Position numbers and translations under genes: made by a program
Origin: Chloroflexota bacterium
GTDB taxonomy: Bacteria > Chloroflexota > FW602-bin22 > JAMCYS01
DNA: 10,490 nucleotides
Reading direction: 5' to 3'
NCBI GenBank assembly: GCA_021847625.1
Contig: JAJZQK010000059.1
Span: 1-10,490, forward strand
Notes under the pieces: model-generated
Told to the model about the DNA's origin: nothing
Database searches by the model: none
What the model saw: the letters and a program-made list of their open reading frames with translations, nothing else
Shown here: in pieces, positions 1 through 6,704 of the stretch
How the letters are laid out: each line of letters opens with the position of its first letter
How positions within the stretch are numbered: the stretch's first letter is position 1

Positions 1-1
1 C

Positions 2-2956
2 GGGGCCGCGACGGAGGCCATCCACGTCGTGTGGCGAGCGCCTATCTACGATCCGAGCGGCTACGCCGACGAAGCCCGCGGCTTCCTCTGCGCCCTGCAC
101 GCGCATTCGCTCGATCTGGCGGCGAGGCCGATTGCCCGCCACTCGGAGGCGTTCGGCAAGCAGCTGGACGACGAGACACGACGGATTCTTGACCAAGCGC
201 TCGTGGCCCCCATTCGCCCCGGCCATATTAGCGTCATCCATTTCCCCGGCTATGGTATGTGCCGCCTGCCGGGATCTTCCTATCATATCGGCAGGGTGAT
301 GTTCGAGACGGACGGGATACCGGATGACTGGGTGCCCCGCTGCAATGACATGGACGAGATTTGGGTGCCGACCGATTTCAACATGGAGACGTTCCGGCGG
401 GCGGGCGTGACGACGCGGCTCTACAAGGTCCCGGGCGGTATCGATACTGACCGCTTCCGGCCCGGTCTTGAGCCGTTGCCGATACCAGGCACACGAGGAA
501 CGGTCTACCTATCAGTCTTCGAATGGAGCCATCGCAAAGGGTGGGACGTCCTGCTGCGGGCCTGGGCGCAGGCCTTCACCCCGGCCGACGACGCCACGCT
601 CGTGCTGCGGACCTATCCGATGACCAAAGGGCCGTACGGGGCCGATGCCGCCGAGCACATTGAAGAACTTATGGGGCAGTTTCTGGCCGAGTTGGGCAGG
701 TCGCGCCAAGACGTGGCGCCCATCGTCGTCTTGGGTAGCCAAGTGGCGGAGACGGACCTTCCCCGCCTGTTCGCGGCGGCCGACGTCTACGTGGGGCCTT
801 CCCGCGGCGAAGGCTGGGGCAGGCCGCATATGCAGGCGATGGCCTGCGGGCTCCCCGTGATCGCCACCCGCTGGGGCGGTAACCTGGAGTTCATGAACGA
901 CGAGAACAGCCTGCTGCTGGACGTGGAGGGGCTCGTCGAGATCGACGAGCGAGAGGAGTTGCCCTTCTACCGCGGGCAGAGGTGGGCGGAGCCGTCCGCG
1001 GACCACCTGGCCCAGCTGCTCCGGCGAGTGCACGAAGAGCCGGGTTTGGCCGCCGCGGTCGGCCTGCGGGCGCGAGAGGACATGGTGAAGCACTGGCGCT
1101 GGGAGAAGGCGGCGGCCATCGTGGCGGACCGCCTGCGTGAGATCGCCGAGTGGACGGCGCCCGCGCCCATTGCACCTACCGTGGAGGCTGGGTCCGGGCC
1201 CGTCACGGTCAAGTGGGAGGGGTCGCAGTTCGTGCACCACTCGCTGGCTCTGGTCAATCGTGAGATTTGCCTGGGCCTGCTGGGGAGTCAGGCCGTCGAT
1301 CTGTCGATAGTCCCCTACGAGCCACACCAGTTCGGTCCGGAGGCTGACGAGCGGTTCCCGCTGCTTGCCAGTCACATCAACCGCAGGTTGGAGCGTCCCG
1401 TCGACGTCCACGTGAGACACCAATGGCCACCCAACTTCACGGCGCCCGCCGAGGGCCACTGGGTCATGGTCCAACCGTGGGAGTTTGGCAGTCTGCCCAA
1501 GACCTGGATCGCCAACATGGTGGACCGGGCGGACGAGGTTTGGGCCTACACCAATTTCGTCCGGGATTGCTATATAGCCAGCGGCCTGCCCGCGGGGATG
1601 GTTCACGTCGTGCCGCTCGGCGTGGACACGCTGAGGTTCTCGCCCGTTGCTCCCGCGCGCCCGCTGAACACCCGGAAGCGGTTCAAGTTCCTCTTTGTGG
1701 GCGGCACCATCTGGCGGAAGGGGATCGACATTCTCCTCGAGGCGTACCTGAAGGCCTTCACCGCCAAGGACGACGTGTGCCTGGTCGTCAAGGATATGGG
1801 CGGCGGCTCGTTCTACAGCGGACAGACGGCGGGTGAGTGGATCAAGGAGATAACGGCAAGCCCCGATGCTCCGGAGATACTCTATATGGACGAGGACTTG
1901 CCTCCCAGCGAGCTGCCCGGCCTCTATACCGCCTGCGACTGCCTGGCCCATCCATATCGCGGGGAGGGATTTGCGCTGCCCGTAGCCGAGGCCATGGCCT
2001 GCGGCCTCCCCGTGATCGTGACGGATGGGGGCGCTTGTCATGACTTCTGCGACGGCACGGTCGCCTTCATGATCCCCGCCCAGCGGCTCACACTGCCCGA
2101 AAAGAGGATGGGGGACCTGGAAACCGTCGGCTACCCATTCGTCTACGAACCGGATGTTGCGGAGACAGCGCGGTTGATGCGGCTCGCCTTCGAGGACCCG
2201 GAAACGGGCCGTGGCCTGGGTGCCGCTGCCCGCAAGAGAGTCGAGGAACGACTTACCTGGCGACTGGCCGCAGAGCGGGCCGTTGAGCGCATGCGGGAAA
2301 TCAGCCGGCGGCCGATACGTCGCCACGGCCATGGCTCGCCCCGTGGCAACGGTACCGCTAGTGCCAGTGGCGAACGAACGACCGAGGCAGAAATAGAGGA
2401 AGCCCTCTCTCAGGGCAACGCCGCGGTGGCCGGGGGGGACCTTGAGCGGGCAGCGACGATCTTCCGGGAGCTGGCATCTCAGCACCCCACGCTGGCCGTC
2501 GCCCACGCCGCCTTGGGGTCCGTGCTGGTGGCGACCGGCGACCTGGATGCCGCCGTTAAGGCCCTCGCAAGGGCGGCAGAACTCTCGCCGGAGGATGTGG
2601 CGATCCGCAATCAGCTGGGTGTAGCGCTCTTTAACCAGGGCGCGGAGGGGGCGGCCGTGGCCGCGTTCCAGGCGGCGATCGACCTGGCGCCGGATAACCT
2701 GGACGCCATTCTGAACCTCGCTCATCTGCACAGGGCGGCCGGGAGGTATGGAGAGGCGAGCGAGCTCATCAAGCGCGCCATGTCTCTGGATGCGACGAAC
2801 CCCGATGTCCTGGCGGCCTTCGGCACGCTTTGCCTGGAGCTGGGCGACGCGGAATCCGGCCAGCTGGCCCTCGGCGGACTCAGCCTGGTGGCGCCGGAGC
2901 ATCCGGCCGTGCAGGTTCTGGCAGAGGCGCTGGCGGGCCAGCCCGCATCTTCGTAA
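2..2956 (+). CDS. Tandem GT4-type glycosyltransferase with C-terminal TPR array (5' partial); putative flagellin glycosyltransferase
   Basis: The reading frame is open to the left edge, so the start probably lies outside. A GTG at 29 with GGAGG at 13-17 is possible, but the residues just before it (I-H-V-V-W) match the first beta strand of the second domain (V-T-V-K-W), so the gene is better read as truncated. Numbering from the GTG at 29, two GT-B domains follow each other: about 1-370 and 391-755. Each has a phosphate-binding R-K-G (169-171 and 563-565) and a C-terminal nucleotide-sugar motif. The second domain has intact E-x7-E (E646/E654); the first has E261 but Gln at 269. After a basic, Ser/Gly-rich linker (about 757-786) come about five TPR repeats (787-960). 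Such TPR-linked enzymes act in the cytoplasm and often transfer sugar to Ser/Thr of proteins. The position just upstream of flagellin suggests flagellin as acceptor. The GT fold is firm; donor and acceptor are inferred. Confidence 0.88.
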   Translation, partial: GAATEAIHVVWRAPIYDPSGYADEARGFLCALHAHSLDLAARPIARHSEAFGKQLDDETRRILDQALVAPIRPGHISVIHFPGYGMCRLPGSSYHIGRVMFETDGIPDDWVPRCNDMDEIWVPTDFNMETFRRAGVTTRLYKVPGGIDTDRFRPGLEPLPIPGTRGTVYLSVFEWSHRKGWDVLLRAWAQAFTPADDATLVLRTYPMTKGPYGADAAEHIEELMGQFLAELGRSRQDVAPIVVLGSQVAETDLPRLFAAADVYVGPSRGEGWGRPHMQAMACGLPVIATRWGGNLEFMNDENSLLLDVEGLVEIDEREELPFYRGQRWAEPSADHLAQLLRRVHEEPGLAAAVGLRAREDMVKHWRWEKAAAIVADRLREIAEWTAPAPIAPTVEAGSGPVTVKWEGSQFVHHSLALVNREICLGLLGSQAVDLSIVPYEPHQFGPEADERFPLLASHINRRLERPVDVHVRHQWPPNFTAPAEGHWVMVQPWEFGSLPKTWIANMVDRADEVWAYTNFVRDCYIASGLPAGMVHVVPLGVDTLRFSPVAPARPLNTRKRFKFLFVGGTIWRKGIDILLEAYLKAFTAKDDVCLVVKDMGGGSFYSGQTAGEWIKEITASPDAPEILYMDEDLPPSELPGLYTACDCLAHPYRGEGFALPVAEAMACGLPVIVTDGGACHDFCDGTVAFMIPAQRLTLPEKRMGDLETVGYPFVYEPDVAETARLMRLAFEDPETGRGLGAAARKRVEERLTWRLAAERAVERMREISRRPIRRHGHGSPRGNGTASASGERTTEAEIEEALSQGNAAVAGGDLERAATIFRELASQHPTLAVAHAALGSVLVATGDLDAAVKALARAAELSPEDVAIRNQLGVALFNQGAEGAAVAAFQAAIDLAPDNLDAILNLAHLHRAAGRYGEASELIKRAMSLDATNPDVLAAFGTLCLELGDAESGQLALGGLSLVAPEHPAVQVLAEALAGQPASS

Positions 2957-2978
2957 CCGTTTCTGAACCCCGCGACCC

Positions 2979-3005
2979 TTAAGTCTGTCGTCAAGCCGCC
3001 GATTA
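2979..3005 (+). promoter_or_regulatory. Sigma-28 (FliA/SigD)-type promoter of flagellin
   Basis: GCCGATTA at 2998-3005 matches seven of eight bases of the sigma-28 -10 consensus GCCGATAA. TAAG at 2980-2983 (14-base spacer), or TTAA at 2979-2982 (15-base spacer), serves as a near-consensus TAAA -35 element. It is the only such pair I found and it lies in the gap upstream of flagellin, the classic late flagellar sigma-28 target. Transcription would start near 3012, giving a leader of about 220 bases. Confidence 0.7.
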
Positions 3006-3011
3006 TTAGGC

Positions 3012-3231
3012 TGAGGGGATCGATAAGGACCTAGCGGTGGCTAGTGTAAAGGTCTTCTCGCAAGAGCGGATGCCGCTGAGGGGAGGGGTTGCTTAGGGGG
3101 CAAGCAGAACAGGAATGGCGATAACCCGGTGGACTCGGAACCCAAGGATCAACGGTTACTAAGAAAGGGAAAGGATTCCCGCACCGGCTCGGAAGCATAG
3201 GGCCGGTCACTACAAGGAGGTAAGTTTAGAA
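3012..3231 (+). promoter_or_regulatory. Long, hairpin-rich 5' leader of flagellin mRNA
   Basis: Between the predicted start and the flagellin ATG lie several short perfect or near-perfect hairpins. These are CTAGC/GCTAG at 3031-3035 and 3040-3044 with loop GGTG; AGCGG/CCGCT at 3065-3069 and 3073-3077; TTGCTT/AAGCAG at 3089-3094 and 3102-3107; GGGAA/TTCCC at 3167-3171 and 3176-3180; and ACCGGC/GCCGGT at 3183-3188 and 3202-3207. The last one ends seven bases before the ribosome binding site AAGGAGG (3214-3220). I recognise no known riboswitch class. Leaders of this length are common for highly expressed flagellins, where they can stabilise mRNA or control translation. Confidence 0.45.
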
Positions 3232-4086
3232 ATGGCAGTTGCAGACTTCACTCGGATCAACACCAACATCGGCGCCTTCAACGCCCTGAATTCCCTCAAG
3301 AACGTGCAGCAGCAATTAGGCGTCCACCAGCTACGCCTGTCGACCGGCAAGCGCATCAACGAGGCGGCGGACGACCCGGCCGGCCTGACGATCGCCATCA
3401 AGATGCAGTCGCGGGCGAGCGGCCTGGGCGTGGCCCTGGACAACATCGGCGATGCCAAGAACATGCTCTCCGTCGCCGAAGGCGGCCTCCAGAAAGTCAA
3501 CGACATTCTGATGAAGATGCGCGACAAGGCCGAGCAGGCGGCCTCTGACACCCTGGGATCCTCTGAGCGCAGCGCCATCGCCGAGCAGATCTCCCAGTTC
3601 GTGAGTGAGATCGACGACATCGTCAATAGCACGAAGTGGAACGGCAATAAGCTGCTGGACGGCTTGGCTGCATTTAGCAGCACGGTGACATTCCAGACCG
3701 GCCCGGACAACGAAGCCAGCTCGAAGATCACCCTTACTGGGGCTAGCTTCGGCGCTGTGAGCTCTGCCGGTCTCACGGTCAACGCTCTGACGGTAGACAC
3801 TGCCGCCAACGCCTCGACTTCTATGGCGACCGTCGACACGGCGGTCAGCGCGGTGGCCGGGCGTCTGCAGACGTTGGGCGCGTTGGTTGCTCGCCTGAAC
3901 TTCCGCGAGGAGACGGTCACGGTTGCCAAGGTCAACACCGAGGCCGCTTACAGCCGCATCATGAACGCCGACATGGCCTACGAGCAACTGGAGGCAACCA
4001 AGATGCAAATCCTCCAGCAAACGGCAACGGCAATGTTGTCCCAGGCGAACTCGATGCCGCAAAACGTCCTCTCGCTGTTCAGATAG
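3232..4086 (+). CDS. fliC: Flagellin (filament subunit)
   Basis: This 284-residue protein is the extracellular flagellar filament subunit, exported by the flagellar type III system and polymerised under the FliD cap. The N-terminal D0/D1 half (about 1-140) has the hallmark sequence with R-I-N-x-A-x-D-D-P-A-G-L and the amphipathic helices that follow. The C-terminal D1/D0 half (about 222-284) has S-R-I-x-N-A-D-M-A and ends in P-Q-N-V-L-S-L-F-R. Only about 75 residues separate the halves (about 144-220), so there are no large outer D2/D3 domains. That stretch is rich in Ser, Thr and Ala and offers many possible O-glycosylation sites. The ATG at 3232 follows AAGGAGG with an 11-base spacer. It lies downstream of a sigma-28 promoter and begins the fliC-fliS-fliD-flaG order. 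The family assignment is certain; the symbol could equally be hag. Confidence 0.98.
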   Translation: MAVADFTRINTNIGAFNALNSLKNVQQQLGVHQLRLSTGKRINEAADDPAGLTIAIKMQSRASGLGVALDNIGDAKNMLSVAEGGLQKVNDILMKMRDKAEQAASDTLGSSERSAIAEQISQFVSEIDDIVNSTKWNGNKLLDGLAAFSSTVTFQTGPDNEASSKITLTGASFGAVSSAGLTVNALTVDTAANASTSMATVDTAVSAVAGRLQTLGALVARLNFREETVTVAKVNTEAAYSRIMNADMAYEQLEATKMQILQQTATAMLSQANSMPQNVLSLFR

Positions 4087-4102
4087 GCTCTCTGCAGCAA
4101 AG

Positions 4103-4129
4103 CGGGCAGTCTGTTCTGCAGTCTGCCCG
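4103..4129 (+). terminator. Hairpin 1 downstream of flagellin
   Basis: A perfect 7-base stem, CGGGCAG (4103-4109) with CTGCCCG (4123-4129), surrounds a 13-base loop and starts 17 bases after the flagellin stop. No T-run follows, so it is not a classic intrinsic terminator. It may be a 3' stabiliser, processing site or partial terminator that lets flagellin mRNA outnumber the downstream genes. Confidence 0.4.
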
Positions 4130-4144
4130 TGATCAGTCAGTAGG

Positions 4145-4175
4145 TGGGCCGGAACCGTGCTCGGGCTCCGGCCCA
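4145..4175 (+). terminator. Hairpin 2 between flagellin and fliS
   Basis: A perfect 9-base GC-rich stem, TGGGCCGGA (4145-4153) with TCCGGCCCA (4167-4175), can be extended inside the loop by CCG/CGG. It ends 12 bases before the fliS ribosome binding site. The following bases (TTCACTAGGTTTAGG) are only mildly T-rich, so full termination is doubtful. Attenuation or mRNA stabilisation is as likely. Confidence 0.45.
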
Positions 4176-4201
4176 TTCACTAGGTTTAGGAGGGTACTTC
4201 G

Positions 4202-4540
4202 ATGGCGGTCGCCTACGCCGCGTCTAGCACACAGCTTAGCGCCTACAAGAGCAACTCCCTACTTGGGCTCGGTCCTGGCCAGCTGGTCGTCAAACTGTAC
4301 GATATGGCTCTGGTGGACCTCAAGGGCAAGGATGCGCCGCACGCCTGCAAGGTGCTGAGCGAGCTGATAGATAGCCTCGACTTCCGGCAAGAGGGAGTCC
4401 CGGTCGGTCTCTTTCGCCTCTACAGGTACTGCATGGAGGAGATCAAGAAAGGGGAGTTCGAGGTACCCACCAGGATAGTCTCAGATTTGCGCGAGACCTG
4501 GGTCCAGGCACTCGCCAAGGCCGCGGGCCAAGCCCCGTAA
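4202..4540 (+). CDS. fliS: Flagellar export chaperone FliS (short form)
   Basis: FliS is a cytoplasmic helical-bundle chaperone that binds the disordered C-terminal D0 of newly made flagellin, stops premature polymerisation and delivers it to the export gate. Hallmarks seen here are the N-terminal A-Y-K-S-N-S, then G-P-G-Q-L-V-V-K-L-Y-D, a central helix with L-S-E-L-I-D-S-L-D-F, a later L-x-R-L-Y-R-Y-C, and the closing L-R-E-T-W-V-Q-A-L. At 112 residues it is shorter than the usual 120-135. The deficit lies between the first and second helices, where K-G-K-D-A-P replaces a longer stretch. The ATG has AGGAGGG at 4188-4194 with a 7-base spacer. Its place between flagellin and fliD supports the call. 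Whether it binds flagellin normally despite the shortened region is unknown. Confidence 0.85.
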   Translation: MAVAYAASSTQLSAYKSNSLLGLGPGQLVVKLYDMALVDLKGKDAPHACKVLSELIDSLDFRQEGVPVGLFRLYRYCMEEIKKGEFEVPTRIVSDLRETWVQALAKAAGQAP

Positions 4541-4562
4541 GTGCGACGGATAGGAGGCGGTC

Positions 4563-6305
4563 ATGGTTACTTCGGCAGGTTCGTACGGTTTGTCTAGCCA
4601 GGCGGCGAGTATCGACGCCCTGGTGGCGCAGTACATGGCGTTGGAGCGCAAGCCTGTCGAGCAGCTGGAGGCCCGCAAGGACCAGCTGAACGTGCAATCT
4701 GCGGTCTTCACCGACGTGGAGAGCAAGATCGAGGAACTGCGCGACCTCGCGGAGGGCCTCTGCTCTGGCTCCGAATCAACGTTCAGCCTCTTCAACACCG
4801 CCACCTCGGACAGCGCGGTGGCGACGGCGAGTGCTTCCAGCTCGGCGGCGAGCGGAACCTACGTGCTGGAGAACATCGTCCTGGCGGCCTCTCACCGCGT
4901 GCAATCGCTCCCCGTCGGCAGCAGCTGGACGGCGGGCGAGGCCGAGGCAGGGTCCTTCTCGATCAACGGCGCACTCGTCACCGTCTCCGCGGGGGACACG
5001 CTGGCCGGGGTGCGCGACGCGATCAACCGGGCGAGCTACCAGTCCGGTCGCGGGGTGACTGCCACGATCATCAGCGGCCGCCTTGTCCTGGAGACGACGA
5101 CCGCCGGGGCCGACAATCGGCTCGCCGTGGCCGACGTGAGCGGCTCTGTGCTCTCGGCTATCGGCCTTGCCAGCACGGCCAGCAGCCAGACCTACGCCGA
5201 CGGCACTCTCTGGGAGGGCGACCCGGCGGCGAGTACCTGGACCCGAACGATCGATCTGGGCGGTTCGCAGACCGTCTCCCGTCTGGCTTGGAGCCGCGAT
5301 GCCAGCGGTGTCAGCACCGACCGCGTCCCGCGGGATTACACCGTCGAGTACCTGGACGCGGACGGGGTCACCTGGCACACACTGAAGACCGTGAGCGGCA
5401 ACTCGCTCGCCGCGGGTGAGACGAAGAACGACACGTTCTACCCGGTGACCACGAGCCAACTACGCATCACGGTCACGGCCACCAGCGACGGGCAGGCCCC
5501 GGCAATGGATTCCCTGGCCGTGTACAATGACGTCGGCACCTACTCGCAGGCCGAGCTACAAGCGCCCCAGACCGGTTCTCTGACGGTCAACGGGGTAGCG
5601 GTGACCACGACCAAGAACACCGGCCTCACCGACATCGTCGACGGCTTGTCGTTCGACCTTCGTTCTGCCGGTGGGCCGGTGACGATCACCGTGACCCAGG
5701 ATACCGACAGCGTGCGCACGAGGATCGGCGATTTCCTCACGAAGTTCAATTCCTTTGTAGATTACTTAAAACTCAAGTCGAGCTCGGTCAAGGATGCAGC
5801 CGGCGACTACACCCGCGGCCCCTTGAGCGGCAACAGCCTCTACCTGCGCCTACAGTCGGGCCTCGTGTCGGACATCATGAGCCGGGTGACGGGAGTGGCT
5901 ACCGGCGATCCCGGTCGCCTGGCTGACATCGGCATTACGATGGACGACAACCTCCATTTCACAATCACCGATAGCGCCACTCTAGACAAGTGGCTCGAGG
6001 ACAAGCCTACCGCGGTGTCGTACCTGTTCGGGAACACGGACGGCATCGCCCAGAGGATCTACGACAGACTGACGCCGTTCCTGGAGGCCTCGACGTCCGG
6101 GTCCAAGTCCTATATGGACGCCGAACAGGCCGCTATCACCTCTGAGAAGTCGGCGATCAACGACCGGATCAGCGTGCTCAACGAGCGCCTGGCCCAGCGC
6201 GAGGTGCAGTTGCGCACGGACTTCGCCAGGTTGCTCCAGATGATGACGGAGATGACCCAGCAGCAGAGCTACCTGCAATCGATTCTTAGCTCGGGCCTTG
6301 TTTGA
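4563..6305 (+). CDS. fliD: Flagellar hook-associated protein 2 / filament cap FliD with inserted discoidin (F5/8 type C) domain
   Basis: FliD forms the oligomeric cap at the filament tip and guides flagellin folding there. The N-terminal helix (about 1-65) has the family pattern I-D-A-L-V-A-Q-Y-M-x-L-E-R-K-P. The FliD_N segment (about 95-205) includes the F-S-I-N-G and T-L-A-G-V-R-D-A-I-N signatures. The C-terminal part (about 325-580) carries T-V-N-G, the T-x-V-R-T-R-I-x-D-F-L-T-K-F-N helix, and a final coiled coil. Between them, about residues 209-322 (bases 5187-5528) do not belong to FliD. The segment reads as a discoidin/CBM32-like jelly roll: W-x-R-T-I-D-L-G-G-S-Q-T-V, then P-R-D-Y-T-V-E-Y-L-D-A-D-G-x-T-W, T-S-Q-L-R-I-T-V-T-A-T and D-S-L-A-V-Y. 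These domains usually bind sugars, so the cap may adhere to glycans. At 580 residues it is longer than typical FliD by about this insert. The ATG follows AGGAGG at 4552-4557. Confidence 0.95.
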   Translation: MVTSAGSYGLSSQAASIDALVAQYMALERKPVEQLEARKDQLNVQSAVFTDVESKIEELRDLAEGLCSGSESTFSLFNTATSDSAVATASASSSAASGTYVLENIVLAASHRVQSLPVGSSWTAGEAEAGSFSINGALVTVSAGDTLAGVRDAINRASYQSGRGVTATIISGRLVLETTTAGADNRLAVADVSGSVLSAIGLASTASSQTYADGTLWEGDPAASTWTRTIDLGGSQTVSRLAWSRDASGVSTDRVPRDYTVEYLDADGVTWHTLKTVSGNSLAAGETKNDTFYPVTTSQLRITVTATSDGQAPAMDSLAVYNDVGTYSQAELQAPQTGSLTVNGVAVTTTKNTGLTDIVDGLSFDLRSAGGPVTITVTQDTDSVRTRIGDFLTKFNSFVDYLKLKSSSVKDAAGDYTRGPLSGNSLYLRLQSGLVSDIMSRVTGVATGDPGRLADIGITMDDNLHFTITDSATLDKWLEDKPTAVSYLFGNTDGIAQRIYDRLTPFLEASTSGSKSYMDAEQAAITSEKSAINDRISVLNERLAQREVQLRTDFARLLQMMTEMTQQQSYLQSILSSGLV

Positions 6306-6356
6306 TTGTAGAGTCTGGCGGTTTGGCGTGTAGTGAATAAGCGTTAGAGGGCGAGC

Positions 6357-6701
6357 ATGACGACGGACGGGACCCTCAAGTCGGTATCGGCCATCGAAGC
6401 GATTGGCGAACCATCCGCCGGTCTGCGGGCCTGGGAGCTGTGGCTGGCCCAGGGCGCGGAGGATGCAGGCGTCGGCCGGTCGGCTCGGACGCCCGGGGCC
6501 ACATCTGGCGTCGGTGCGCAGTTCAACCTGGTGGACACTCGCCTTAGTTTCGAAGAAGACGAGGAAACGGGCAAGACCTTGATCAAGGTAAACGACGCAA
6601 AGACCGGCGAAGTGTTGCGCCAGGTGCCGCCGGAAGAGCTGCTGCGTCTGGCGGCCGTCTTGCAGCGCCAGATGGGACTGTTGGTCGACAAGCGGAGGTA
6701 G
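6357..6701 (+). CDS. flaG: FlaG family flagellar protein
   Basis: The C-terminal 60 residues hold the FlaG signature: L-S-F-E-E-D-E-E-T-G-K-T-L-I-K-V-N-D, then T-G-E-V-L-R-Q-V-P-P-E-E, and a last helix ending G-L-L-V-D. The first 50 residues are poorly conserved and low in complexity, as is usual. FlaG is a small protein found beside fliD in many polar flagellar loci. Loss of it gives longer filaments in several species, so it is thought to limit filament length, but its mechanism is unknown. The ATG at 6357 is preceded by a modest GAGGG site. The gap from fliD is 51 bases and the next start lies three bases after the stop, so it is very likely co-transcribed with both neighbours. Confidence 0.85.
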   Translation: MTTDGTLKSVSAIEAIGEPSAGLRAWELWLAQGAEDAGVGRSARTPGATSGVGAQFNLVDTRLSFEEDEETGKTLIKVNDAKTGEVLRQVPPEELLRLAAVLQRQMGLLVDKRR

Positions 6702-6704
6702 AGG

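Noticed and set aside
2311..2318. GCCGATAC as a second sigma-28 -10 element
   Set aside because: It lies within the glycosyltransferase coding sequence, with no TAAA-like -35 at 14-16 bases upstream and no gene start nearby.
512..2902. A 796-codon open frame on the minus strand across the glycosyltransferase gene
   Set aside because: It is a shadow of a GC-rich gene with strong codon bias. Its translation is rich in Arg, Gly, Pro and His, with no recognisable domain, while the plus strand encodes clear GT and TPR domains.
3012..3231. A c-di-GMP (GEMM) riboswitch in the flagellin leader
   Set aside because: The pieces ATGGCG and AACCCGG are reminiscent, but the conserved GEMM core (CGCAAAG-type elements, GNRA receptor and ordered stems) is absent.
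4106..4125. Direct repeat GCAGTCTG (4106-4113 and 4118-4125)
   Set aside because: It is short and accounted for by the hairpin that occupies the same bases; nothing suggests a binding site or mobile element.
3331..4176. A 281-codon minus-strand frame opposite flagellin
   Set aside because: The plus strand is an unmistakable flagellin; the antisense product is low-complexity Arg/Gly/Leu-rich with no motif.
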